Positions 8,559-16,646 of a stretch of DNA of 22,882 nucleotides are shown here, piece by piece. This stretch comes from Gammaproteobacteria bacterium. Its GTDB lineage: Bacteria; Pseudomonadota; Gammaproteobacteria; Eutrophobiales; Eutrophobiaceae. The translations under genes and the position numbers were made by a program. Each line of letters opens with the position of its first letter. Within the stretch, counting starts at the first letter, position 1. The notes under the pieces were generated by a model, which saw only the letters and a list, made by a program, of their open reading frames with translations, was not told the DNA's origin and did not search any database. The DNA is taken from positions 1-22,882 of the forward strand of contig JAAZZI010000002.1 in NCBI GenBank assembly GCA_014239225.1, in the 5' to 3' direction.

Positions 8559-9352
8559 TCGTAGGAATTAGACGGTGAAGGAAAAGAATTATTTTTTACT
8601 TGGTTTACATACTCTTCAATTGCATCAAAAACGGAATCATTGCCAGAAAGAAAATTTTTCGAAAATTTAGGTTGTTTAGATGTAAGTCCAAGCATGTCAT
8701 GCAAAACTAAAACTTGCCCATCACAATAAATGCCAGCGCCAATCCCAATAACAGGTATATCTAAAAGTTTAGTAACGCTTGCTGCTGTTGATGATGGTAT
8801 GCACTCGAGAACCAAGCAAGAAGCACCAGCCTCTTGCAGTGATAAGGCGTCTTTTTCTAGTTCTTTAGCAGCTTTGTTACTTACTGCCTGAACTCCAAAC
8901 CCTCCAATCTGATGAATAGACTGAGGTGTTAAACCCAAATGGCCGCATACAGGTATACCATGTTGCGTAATTAATTTGACTGTTTGCGATAATTTATCGC
9001 CGCCTTCAATTTTCACAACATGCGCCCCGCCTTCACTAACCAGTCTCGCAGCATTACCAAGTGCTTGTGCCGGAGTAGAATAACTCATGAACGGCATATC
9101 ACTAACAATAATCGCACGTTGTGTTACACCGCTAACAAGTCGTGAATGGTAAATCATATCTGATACAGTAACCTTTAAAGTGTTATCGCCCCCCTGTAAA
9201 ACCATACCCAATGAATCACCAACCAAAAGCAAATCAACCCCTGCTTTATCTTGTAATTTAGCAAAACATGCGTCATAAGAAGTTAAGCAAGCGATTTTTA
9301 TGCCTTCTTCTTTCATTTCTTTCAGATTATTAATTGTTATTTTCTGATTCAT
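8555..9352 (-). CDS. panB: 3-methyl-2-oxobutanoate hydroxymethyltransferase
   Basis: Adds a hydroxymethyl group from 5,10-methylene-tetrahydrofolate to alpha-ketoisovalerate, committing carbon to pantothenate. 265 residues, full length. Seen: the metal and substrate sites VGDSLGMVLQG (Asp in GDSLG), the VSDMPFMSY strand, VKIEGG, and GHLGLTPQSIHQIGGFGVQ, with a final VIGIGAG loop. The start ATG overlaps the stop of the preceding kinase gene (ATGA), and its own stop overlaps panC. The folate cofactor it needs depends on FolK, encoded two genes upstream in the same run. Confidence 0.97.
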   Translation of the reverse strand: MNQKITINNLKEMKEEGIKIACLTSYDACFAKLQDKAGVDLLLVGDSLGMVLQGGDNTLKVTVSDMIYHSRLVSGVTQRAIIVSDMPFMSYSTPAQALGNAARLVSEGGAHVVKIEGGDKLSQTVKLITQHGIPVCGHLGLTPQSIHQIGGFGVQAVSNKAAKELEKDALSLQEAGASCLVLECIPSSTAASVTKLLDIPVIGIGAGIYCDGQVLVLHDMLGLTSKQPKFSKNFLSGNDSVFDAIEEYVNQVKNNSFPSPSNSYE

Positions 9353-9993
9353 AGCTCGACTGGATTAAAATAATGCCTCCCTGATGATAGGCTACTAATA
9401 TGATCTAGTAACAATTTATAATTTTTTTCATCTCTAGAAAGATCAAAATCATCTGTATTAACAATTAATAAAGGCGACATTGTATAACTATAAAAGAAAT
9501 CTATGTATGCATCTGATATTTTCTTAAGATAACTATAATTTATTGCTCGTTCATAATCATAACCTCGTTCCATTATTCTTTGCATCAATGTTTCTGTTGG
9601 TGCTTGTAAATAAATAACAAGATCTGGTGCTTGAGCATCAATAGTTAATCGATCATATACTTGTTGATACAAGGTTAATTCATCGTTATTTAAATTTACG
9701 GATGCGAATAACTTGTCTTTTTCAATTAGAAAATCTGATACCTGAATTGGTCTAAACATGTCCTTTTGACGTAATGTTTCAATCTGCCTAGCACGTTGGA
9801 ATAAAAAAAATAATTGTGTGGGTAGTGCAACTGTTTTTGGATCAGAATAAAATCTCGGTAAAAATGGATTCTCTGTCGCAAGTTCTAGCATTAATTCCGT
9901 ATCAAATGACTTTGCTAATCGTTTAGCCAAAGTTGTTTTTCCAACGCCAATTGGGCCTTCAACAACAATATAATCTGGATGACGTTTACTCAT
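9349..9993 (-). CDS. Deoxynucleoside kinase family protein
   Basis: 214-residue P-loop kinase of the deoxyadenosine/deoxyguanosine kinase family, which phosphorylates deoxynucleosides for salvage into DNA precursors. Seen: a Walker A GPIGVGKT (residues 13-20), an ENPFLPRFYSDP segment, a substrate-binding SDFLIEKDKLFA region (about 89-100) and a LID-like QRIMERGYDYERAI (about 138-151). Gammaproteobacterial pan/fol operons often carry this gene; its in vivo substrate is usually inferred rather than tested, so I give no symbol. It overlaps folK by 8 bases upstream and panB by 4 downstream. Confidence 0.88.
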   Translation of the reverse strand: MSKRHPDYIVVEGPIGVGKTTLAKRLAKSFDTELMLELATENPFLPRFYSDPKTVALPTQLFFLFQRARQIETLRQKDMFRPIQVSDFLIEKDKLFASVNLNNDELTLYQQVYDRLTIDAQAPDLVIYLQAPTETLMQRIMERGYDYERAINYSYLKKISDAYIDFFYSYTMSPLLIVNTDDFDLSRDEKNYKLLLDHISSLSSGRHYFNPVEL

Positions 9994-10468
9994 GTAACAA
10001 TTCTAAATCTTTTTGATCGTTAACTGCTAATAAATCACTTATCAGGCCTATACCAGGTATTGAGCAATTAGAATCGATCTCTGCTAAAGGAACAAGTACA
10101 AATGGACGTTTTTCAATTTCTGAGTGTGGAATCGTTAACTTTTTATCTTGTATTATTTCTTTGCCAAAAATTAAAATATCTAAATCAAGTATTCTTGGGC
10201 CCCAACGTTCTTTGCGAATTCGCCCATGTTGATTTTCAATGTCCTGCATACAATCTAATAATTCAAGAGGCATAAATTCTGTTTCTATTTTAATTACTGC
10301 ATTTATATAGTCATTCTGGCCTTGGGGCCCTACAGGCTTACTCTTATATAAAGAAGATACCTTTAAAACCTGTATTTCTGGTATTTCTGCAATTGATTTA
10401 ATAGCAGATTTTATTTGTTGCTTGGGTGACTGCATATTACTCCCCAAACCAATGTATGCAATGGTCAT
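9986..10468 (-). CDS. folK: 2-amino-4-hydroxy-6-hydroxymethyldihydropteridine pyrophosphokinase
   Basis: Transfers pyrophosphate from ATP to hydroxymethyl-dihydropterin in folate synthesis. 160 residues, the usual size for a single-domain HPPK. Seen: the N-terminal IGLGSNM motif (about residues 6-12), SSLYKSKPVG, and the HPPK signature RWGPRILDLDILIFG with its metal-binding Asp pair, then IPHSEIEKRPFVLVPLAEI. The start ATG overlaps the pcnB stop (ATGA), so expression is coupled. The product feeds the folate pool that supplies PanB. Confidence 0.97.
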   Translation of the reverse strand: MTIAYIGLGSNMQSPKQQIKSAIKSIAEIPEIQVLKVSSLYKSKPVGPQGQNDYINAVIKIETEFMPLELLDCMQDIENQHGRIRKERWGPRILDLDILIFGKEIIQDKKLTIPHSEIEKRPFVLVPLAEIDSNCSIPGIGLISDLLAVNDQKDLELLHE

Positions 10469-11775
10469 AAATCTTTCTTTCTAGGATTGCGCGAGCGTCG
10501 ATATTTATTATTTCTATGTTGTCTTGATTTCTGTGCAAGAGGTTCATTTAATTGCTCTTTCGTCCAGTAATCAATTAAATTATCTAAACATTCTCCAGAC
10601 TTAGCGCGTAACAATAAAAAATCATAGGCGGCTCTAAATCTTGGATGCATTAAGACGCGGAATGTTCTTTTTTTAGTTTGTTTTAATCTTATTTGTAAGG
10701 TCCAAATATCACGAGCCATATGCGTAAATCGTCTAGGTATTGAAGTACTTGAAATTTGCTTTGAAATAATTGCATCACCTGCTAATTTTACAGCTTCTAT
10801 TTCAGAAAGACTGTTCGACATATATTCGTCGGTCATTATTCTCATCGGCCCCCATAGCATAACTGCAAATAAAAAACCTGGTGTTATGTGATCTCCCTCG
10901 TTTATTCTTTGATCTGTATTTTTTAAAGCATTTATTATGAATTGATGTGCGTAGTCTTGCTCAATTTGAACTAACAATTGATCCATCTGAGGAAATAAAT
11001 ATTTAAACAAATTATATTTTCGTAAAGATGTGAATGTTTCTAATGCATGTCCGCTCATAAATAATTTTAGTATTTCTTCATACAAACGAGCTGAAGGTAT
11101 ATTTTCTAATAAATTTGAATAAACTCCTATAGAACTTTCAGTTGTAGAATGAATGCTTAAACCAAGCTTTGATGAAAACCTAATGGCTCTAAGCATACGC
11201 ACCGGATCTTCTACATATCGTTTTTTTGGATCGCCAATTAATCTTAATTGACCGGTCTCAAGATCCTTAATACCTCCAGCATAATCAACAATAGAAAAAT
11301 CTTCAATGTTGTAAAATAAAGCATTGATTGTAAAATCTCGACGCCAAACATCATCATCTATATCGCCATACACATTATCACGAATTATTCTGCCGTCCTT
11401 TGCATGCCCTTCGCTTTTATCAGATATATGATGTGGTGCACGAAAGGTTGATACTTCTATTATTTCTTTTCCAAACTGAATGTGGGCCAATCTAAAACGT
11501 CGCCCAATTAAACGGCAGTTACGAAATAGTTCTCTAATCTGTTCTGGTTTAGCATCGGTAACAACATCAAAATCTTTAGGCTTTCTTCCTAATAAAATAT
11601 CTCGTACAGCGCCACCTACAAGATAAGCTTTATACTTTGCATTCTTTAATCGATACAAAACTTTCAAAGCACTATCGCTTATTTGTATGCGTGATATTAT
11701 GTGCTGACTACGAGGTATAACTGTTGGAGTTATTTTTAACCTACTGATCTTTTTAGATTTTTCTGGGTCTATCAT
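10465..11775 (-). CDS. pcnB: Poly(A) polymerase I
   Basis: Adds 3' poly(A) tails to RNA, promoting decay by exonucleases. 436 residues, a little shorter than E. coli PcnB. Seen: the nucleotidyltransferase motif LVGGAVRDILLG (52-63) with the DFDVVTDA aspartates (68-75), and LIGRRFRLAHI (89-99), which fits the signature separating poly(A) polymerases from CCA-adding enzymes. Also present are a RMLRAIRFSSKLG neck motif (about 193-205) and a strongly basic tail rich in Arg and Lys. First gene of the pcnB-folK-kinase-panB-panC run. Start ATG at 11775 lies 50 bases from the divergent RDD gene, so promoters must be in or near that gap. Confidence 0.95.
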   Translation of the reverse strand: MIDPEKSKKISRLKITPTVIPRSQHIISRIQISDSALKVLYRLKNAKYKAYLVGGAVRDILLGRKPKDFDVVTDAKPEQIRELFRNCRLIGRRFRLAHIQFGKEIIEVSTFRAPHHISDKSEGHAKDGRIIRDNVYGDIDDDVWRRDFTINALFYNIEDFSIVDYAGGIKDLETGQLRLIGDPKKRYVEDPVRMLRAIRFSSKLGLSIHSTTESSIGVYSNLLENIPSARLYEEILKLFMSGHALETFTSLRKYNLFKYLFPQMDQLLVQIEQDYAHQFIINALKNTDQRINEGDHITPGFLFAVMLWGPMRIMTDEYMSNSLSEIEAVKLAGDAIISKQISSTSIPRRFTHMARDIWTLQIRLKQTKKRTFRVLMHPRFRAAYDFLLLRAKSGECLDNLIDYWTKEQLNEPLAQKSRQHRNNKYRRSRNPRKKDL

Positions 11776-11825
11776 TAATAAAGTAATATTTTATCTATAA
11801 ACAAGAGAATCTTATTATAACAAAA

Positions 11826-12266
11826 TTGATAAATCCAAATAAATCGGGTGGGGGAATTCAAAACTCCTGCTCTTTTTTACGTCGTTTGGGAGCAATAATT
11901 TATGACACTATACTCCTAAGCTCAGTTTTTTTCTTTGCTACATTCTGCTTAATACCATTCCTAGGTGATCAAGCAATTGAAAGCAATAATCTTGCTTATA
12001 AGGTATATCTATTAATTCTTGCTTATTTATATTTTGTTTGGCAATGGAGTTTTGGCGGGAAAACTCTTGGTATGCGTAGCTGGCATATAAAAGTAGTAAA
12101 TGAATCTGGAATAAAACCTAATTTGCAACAAGCGACAAAAAGATATTTAGCATCAATTCTATCGATCATTTTATTGGGTACTGGTTTCTTATGGGCAATA
12201 TTTGATCATAAGAGAAATACTCTGCATGATCATCTTTCTAAAACACAACTGATCGTGGAAAAATAA
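11826..12266 (+). CDS. RDD-family integral membrane protein
   Basis: 146 residues. Seen: the RDD pattern with Arg19/Arg20 and Asp27 in the first helix region (FLRRLGAIIYD), a helix at about residues 28-46, a second at about 56-74 followed by the conserved GGKTLGMRSWHIKVV, and a third at about 108-126 with a following FDHKRNTLHD. Function is unknown for most of the family; some members are proposed transporters. The start is TTG at 11826, since no in-frame ATG or GTG lies before the conserved first helix. Its stop is 9 bases from the convergent lptG stop. RDD genes next to lptG are common in gammaproteobacteria. Confidence 0.85.
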   Translation: MINPNKSGGGIQNSCSFLRRLGAIIYDTILLSSVFFFATFCLIPFLGDQAIESNNLAYKVYLLILAYLYFVWQWSFGGKTLGMRSWHIKVVNESGIKPNLQQATKRYLASILSIILLGTGFLWAIFDHKRNTLHDHLSKTQLIVEK

Positions 12267-12275
12267 TATGTGTGA

Positions 12276-13337
12276 CTAATAATCTCTTCTGAGACTATAG
12301 TTAATATATAAAAAAACTAATATGCTCGGGAAAGCAACACTAATGAATATAGGAATGTTATAAACAATACCAAGATGTCTTGTCACTTGATTTGCTAAAT
12401 GAAAAGTAATCCCAAGCAAAACTCCCATAAAAACACGTTGCCCTAATCCAATGGGTTTGGCATCACATTTCACAACACAAATAGCCAAAAGCATCATTAT
12501 CAAGATCATCAGTGGGTTTAATAATTTCAACCATAATGCTTGCATATAAATTCTATTATCCTGATTATTTAATTTGAGATGCTTAATATAATTAACCAAG
12601 CCATACAAGGATAAATAACGAGGTTTAATAGTAACTAAATTGATTACTTCTGGATTTAATAAAGCTTCCCATTCAGCATTTTCATAACTATAGTTTATTA
12701 TCTCGTCTCTTGAGATTTCAGTTTTTAAAATATTATGTAACAACCATTTACCATTATTATATTTGGCGCTTTCTGCATGAATAGTTACTCTTAACTGACG
12801 ATTTTTATCAAACTCATAAATATGTATTTCTTCAAGTTTTTCATTTGACAGAATCTTCCTGATATTAATATAGCTATCGCCATCACGTGACCAAAAACCA
12901 TGTTTACTTTTCATTGTTATTTGTTCTGTTAAAGCGACTGAACGTTTTTGCTGAGCAGCTTGCTCAGTTATTGGCGCTATAACTTCGCCGATTAAAATAC
13001 TTATTATGATAAATATTAAACCCGTTTTAATTAAAGAATAAGCGAGTTGCATCTTTGATAGGCCGGATATTCTAAAAATCATTAATTCATTGTTATTAGC
13101 TAATATACCAAGACCTGCCATACAGCCAATAGCCGTAGCAATAGGAAATAACTCGTAAGTCAATCTAGGAATTGTTAATAAAACATACTCTATAGCTTGG
13201 AAAACACCATAATTACCACGCCCCGTATCATCAAGCTGATCGACTAAAGAGAAGAAAGAAAAAATTGCAGTCAAAACAATTAATGCCAATAAGCTCGACG
13301 CTACTATGTTTTTACCTATATATCGATCGTGTATCAT
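12276..13337 (-). CDS. lptG: LPS export ABC transporter permease LptG
   Basis: Inner-membrane permease that works with LptF and the LptB ATPase to extract lipopolysaccharide and feed it to the periplasmic bridge. 353 residues. Seen: the LptG-type opening DRYIGKNIVASSLLALIVL, SLVDQLDDTGRGNYG, a second helix with FPIATAIGCMAGLGILANNNELMIFRISG (coupling-helix region), GEVIAPITEQAAQQ, a periplasmic jelly-roll domain (about residues 125-255), and three C-terminal helices. It lies 16 bases downstream of lptF in the usual lptF-lptG order, showing that the organism makes and exports LPS. Confidence 0.95.
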   Translation of the reverse strand: MIHDRYIGKNIVASSLLALIVLTAIFSFFSLVDQLDDTGRGNYGVFQAIEYVLLTIPRLTYELFPIATAIGCMAGLGILANNNELMIFRISGLSKMQLAYSLIKTGLIFIIISILIGEVIAPITEQAAQQKRSVALTEQITMKSKHGFWSRDGDSYINIRKILSNEKLEEIHIYEFDKNRQLRVTIHAESAKYNNGKWLLHNILKTEISRDEIINYSYENAEWEALLNPEVINLVTIKPRYLSLYGLVNYIKHLKLNNQDNRIYMQALWLKLLNPLMILIMMLLAICVVKCDAKPIGLGQRVFMGVLLGITFHLANQVTRHLGIVYNIPIFISVAFPSILVFLYINYSLRRDY

Positions 13338-13353
13338 CTATTCAATAAAAAAA

Positions 13354-14430
13354 TTATCGTTTATTTTTCTCGAACTGAATCTGCGGCATGTAATACAAAA
13401 AAAATAATACCAATATAAATATTATATGTACCCACCACAAACCTATAAATTCTGGAATAATTTCTCTTCTTAATAATGTTTGCGCAATGCCAAGCAAATT
13501 ACTATAAATAAGATAAACTGAGATACCAATAATGAATGGCGTATATCGTTTTTCAGTAGAGCTTGATTGTACAAGTAGTACAGAAAATAGTGATAGACAT
13601 AGACATATAATAATTAATGAAATCCGCCATTGAAATTCTGCTTCATATGTCATGTTATCTGAACCGATTATCTCAGCAGTTGTTAACGCAGCTGTTTTTA
13701 CGCCTTCGGCTTTCCTTTCCCCATTTTCAATTAAGATCGCATATTTTTCATATTCGGTGATCTCATAATCCAAAAGACCAGGTTCACCCACATATCTTTG
13801 GCCATCACTGAATACAATATATCTATTACCAGAATCTTTATCGAACTGAAAACGCGCATGACTAGAGGCAAGTACGCCTAAGTTTTCTTCTTGTCTAACT
13901 TGTAAGAAGACATCTTCCATTAAAGATTTTTCTGGCAAAAAGTTTTGTACGTATACAACCCGATCGCCTTGACTAAATTCTTTAAACTGGCCGGGTCTAA
14001 TGCCAGAAATATCAGACTCTTCTTTTGCTCTTTCTTTTAGACCATGAATATTTTTTTCTGCCCAAGGAGCAGCATACAAAGTTATTAATGTAACAAATAA
14101 ACAAAAAATAACTGTGAATTGAGTAACAATTTTCATTTGGAAAGCTTTGCTTACGCCAGCCCCTTCTAAAATTATAAGTTCTCGGTCATTAGACATACGA
14201 GTGAAGACCAATAAAGTCGCCATAAGAATTGCAACAGGAAAGATTTTCGGTAATGACGCTAATATTTTATACCCAAGCATCATGAATACCATGTCGGCTG
14301 GAAGATTGCCCTCCGCGGCATCTGATAGGAACCCGACAAACTTATTGCTTGCGAAAATCAAGATAAGCAAACCTATTGTCCATGCTAATTTTTGTAGCAT
14401 TTCTTTATGTATATAATGTTTAATAATCAA
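13354..14430 (-). CDS. lptF: LPS export ABC transporter permease LptF
   Basis: Partner permease of LptG in the Lpt machinery. 358 residues. Seen: an N-terminal IIKHYIHKEMLQKL segment, a first helix at about residues 13-31, FPVAILMATLLVFTRMSNDRELIILEGAG (about 62-90), YAAPWAEKNIH, the IRPGQFKEF motif entering the periplasmic domain, and three C-terminal helices. The start is TTG at 14430; the next ATG, at 14400, would remove the first ten residues that align with other LptF proteins. It is divergent from pepA across a 224-base AT-rich gap. Confidence 0.94.
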   Translation of the reverse strand: MIIKHYIHKEMLQKLAWTIGLLILIFASNKFVGFLSDAAEGNLPADMVFMMLGYKILASLPKIFPVAILMATLLVFTRMSNDRELIILEGAGVSKAFQMKIVTQFTVIFCLFVTLITLYAAPWAEKNIHGLKERAKEESDISGIRPGQFKEFSQGDRVVYVQNFLPEKSLMEDVFLQVRQEENLGVLASSHARFQFDKDSGNRYIVFSDGQRYVGEPGLLDYEITEYEKYAILIENGERKAEGVKTAALTTAEIIGSDNMTYEAEFQWRISLIIICLCLSLFSVLLVQSSSTEKRYTPFIIGISVYLIYSNLLGIAQTLLRREIIPEFIGLWWVHIIFILVLFFLYYMPQIQFEKNKR

Positions 14431-14654
14431 ATTTATAGCCTATTTTTGTAAATGTTGCTTTGCTTAGTCACAGATAAATGAATAAACTTATCAAAATAAA
14501 TGTTTTCGTTGATTTTTATTCTATTTTTAACAAAATAGAACTGAATTATGACATTAATAATGTTCAAATACAGAATAAATGATTGTAATAGCTATATATA
14601 ATTTTTCATAATTAACAATGACTTAGATAATATAATTTAATTTTTGGAGCCTGT
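14431..14654. other. Divergent intergenic region lptF / pepA
   Basis: Very AT-rich 224-base spacer between two divergent operons. Two TATAAT strings occur on the plus strand (14597-14602 and 14631-14636), but neither has a convincing -35 element at 16-18 bases, so I do not call a promoter. A GGAG at 14646-14649 is the pepA ribosome-binding site. I see no RNA gene, ORF or long inverted repeat. Confidence 0.5.
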
Positions 14655-16145
14655 ATGGATTTTAATATAAAAAGCGGAAGCCCAGAGAAACAACGATCTG
14701 CTTGTGTTATTGTTGGTATATTCTCATCAAGACTTCTTTCTCACCCCGCAAAAATCATCGATAAAGCCAGTAAACAATATCTTTCAACTGTAATTAGACG
14801 TGGTGATATGGATGGGAATAAAGGACAGTATTTACTGTTACATAATATTCCAGGTGTTATAGCCGATCGTGTTCTATTGATTGGTTGCGGGAAAGAAAGA
14901 GAAGTGAATGATAGGAATTACCGTGAAATTATAGGAAATAGTATTTCTGCTTTAAATAAAACTGGCGCGCTTGAAGGAATAAATTATTTAAGTGAATTAA
15001 ATATAAAAGGCAGAGACCTTAATTGGAAAATAAAACAAGCGGTTGAGATCGTTGAGCATACCTTATACCAATTTAATGAATTAAAAAGTAAAAATAAAAA
15101 ACCTAGACGCCCGTTACGTAAAATTACATTTACAGTACCAACAAGACGAGAACTATCCAAATGTGAAACTGCAATAAAACATGCATGCGCTATAGCAAAC
15201 GGTGTAAAACTTGCCCGTGATCTTGCAAATTATCCCTCAAACATATGTACGCCAAGTTACTTAGCACAACAAGCTATTAAATTGGGTAAAAATCAAAATT
15301 CGCTTAACGTTAATGTTTTAGAAGAAACAGATATGGAAAAACTTGGAATGGGTTCTTTATTGTCTGTATCACAGGGTTCTTCTGCGCAAGCTAAATTAAT
15401 AACACTGGAATATAAAGCTTCAAAAAAATCACAAAAACCAATTGTCATTATTGGGAAAGGCGTAACATTCGATACTGGAGGTATATCAATTAAACCTTCA
15501 CAGGCAATGGATGAAATGAAATATGATATGTGTGGTGCAGCCTCAGTTATTGGAACTATTTCCGCTGTCGCTGAGCTAGATCTTCCAGTAAATATTGTAG
15601 GAATAATACCTGCAACGGAAAATATGCCAAGCGGAGAAGCAACCAAACCAGGCGATATTTTTACAAGTATGTCCGGACAAACAGTCGAAGTTCTAAATAC
15701 TGATGCTGAAGGTCGTCTAATTCTCTGTGACGCTATTACATACAGCAAAAAATATAATCCCGAAGTCGTTATTGATATTGCAACGCTTACAGGTGCATGT
15801 GTTATTGCTCTTGGCAAACACGCAACAGGTTTATTAAGTAACCACAATCCTCTAGCAAGAGAATTGATAAATGCTGGCGAAGAATCTGGTGATCGTGCCT
15901 GGCAATTGCCTTTATGGGACGAGTACCAACAACAATTAAATAGCCCATTTGCTGATATAGCAAACATTGGTGGGAGAGATGCGGGGACTATAACAGCCGC
16001 CTGTTTCCTTTCGCGGTTTGCTGAAAAACTTCAATGGGCACACCTCGATATTGCTGGAACAGCGTGGCTATCTGGAAATAAAAAAGGCGCGACAGGGCGC
16101 CCTGTTTCCTTGTTAATGCAATATATTCTTAACAAAATAAAATAA
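14655..16145 (+). CDS. pepA: Leucyl aminopeptidase (cytosol aminopeptidase, M17)
   Basis: Two-metal aminopeptidase that trims N-terminal residues from peptides. In E. coli the same protein also binds DNA in Xer site-specific recombination and carAB regulation. 496 residues. Seen: N-terminal domain to about residue 170, then VIIGKGVTFDTGGISIKP with Lys268 and Asp273, and the family signature NTDAEGRL at 348-355 supplying Asp350 and Glu352. These metal ligands sit at a constant offset of two from the E. coli numbering. A good GGAG precedes the ATG by five bases. First gene of the pepA-holC-valS run. Confidence 0.97.
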   Translation: MDFNIKSGSPEKQRSACVIVGIFSSRLLSHPAKIIDKASKQYLSTVIRRGDMDGNKGQYLLLHNIPGVIADRVLLIGCGKEREVNDRNYREIIGNSISALNKTGALEGINYLSELNIKGRDLNWKIKQAVEIVEHTLYQFNELKSKNKKPRRPLRKITFTVPTRRELSKCETAIKHACAIANGVKLARDLANYPSNICTPSYLAQQAIKLGKNQNSLNVNVLEETDMEKLGMGSLLSVSQGSSAQAKLITLEYKASKKSQKPIVIIGKGVTFDTGGISIKPSQAMDEMKYDMCGAASVIGTISAVAELDLPVNIVGIIPATENMPSGEATKPGDIFTSMSGQTVEVLNTDAEGRLILCDAITYSKKYNPEVVIDIATLTGACVIALGKHATGLLSNHNPLARELINAGEESGDRAWQLPLWDEYQQQLNSPFADIANIGGRDAGTITAACFLSRFAEKLQWAHLDIAGTAWLSGNKKGATGRPVSLLMQYILNKIK

Positions 16146-16163
16146 TCTTTGGTTTCATAAAAA

Positions 16164-16611
16164 ATGCCGCGAGTTGATTTTTACCTATTATCGGACGAAT
16201 CGGGTATGCAAAAATTTGCATGTATCATGGCTTCAAAAGCTTGGTCTGCCGGTAATCATGTATATACACACCGAAACAGAAGATACCGCCAAAAAATTGG
16301 ATGATCTATTATGGACATTTCGTGATATTAGTTTTGTCCCTCATGAAATATATAATGGAACAGAAAATAATGAAGTACCCATTACAATAGGATTCGGTAA
16401 TCATTTTCCAAACCATCCCCAAGTTATGATCAACCTTGATTACAAAATACCTGAATTTGCAGAAAACTTTTGTCGCATTATTGAAATTGTTGAAAATAAT
16501 GAAAAGAAGAAAGAAATTGCAAGACAACGATATCGACAATATAAAGAAAGCGAATATGAATTACATAATCATAATATTGATAACTTAAAAGAAATTTATC
16601 AAACCAAATGA
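16164..16611 (+). pseudogene. holC: DNA polymerase III chi subunit gene, frameshifted as given
   Basis: Chi is a clamp-loader accessory protein that binds single-stranded-DNA-binding protein. From ATG 16164 the frame gives MPRVDFYLLSDESG and continues through ASKAWSAGNHVY, an evident HolC N-terminus, then runs into a stop at 16302-16304. The rest of HolC (IHTETEDTAKKLDDLLW, SFVPHEIYNG and on to the stop at 16609-16611) lies in the next frame. The switch falls in a TA/CA dinucleotide tract at about 16260-16272. Adding one TA unit would restore a 149-residue protein, about the E. coli length. The downstream frame alone is open from a TTG at 16174, but its first ~27 residues do not resemble HolC. 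Position between pepA and valS is the classic location. It may be a real mutation, recoding, or a sequence error. Confidence 0.8.
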
Positions 16612-16646
16612 GTTATATCTTCTAATAAATATATTATTATTTAATT

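Noticed and set aside
12283..12294. Small hairpin TCTC-TTCT-GAGA near the RDD/lptG junction
   Set aside because: Four base pairs, inside lptG coding sequence, with no U-tract. Not a credible terminator.
15293..15967. Long 224-residue minus-strand ORF inside pepA
   Set aside because: It lies fully within pepA, whose catalytic residues and frame are intact, and shows no recognisable domain. It is a shadow ORF.
16174..16611. holC starting at TTG 16174 as a normal intact gene
   Set aside because: The first ~27 residues of this reading do not match HolC, whereas the overlapping frame from ATG 16164 gives a clear HolC N-terminus. A frameshift explains the data better.
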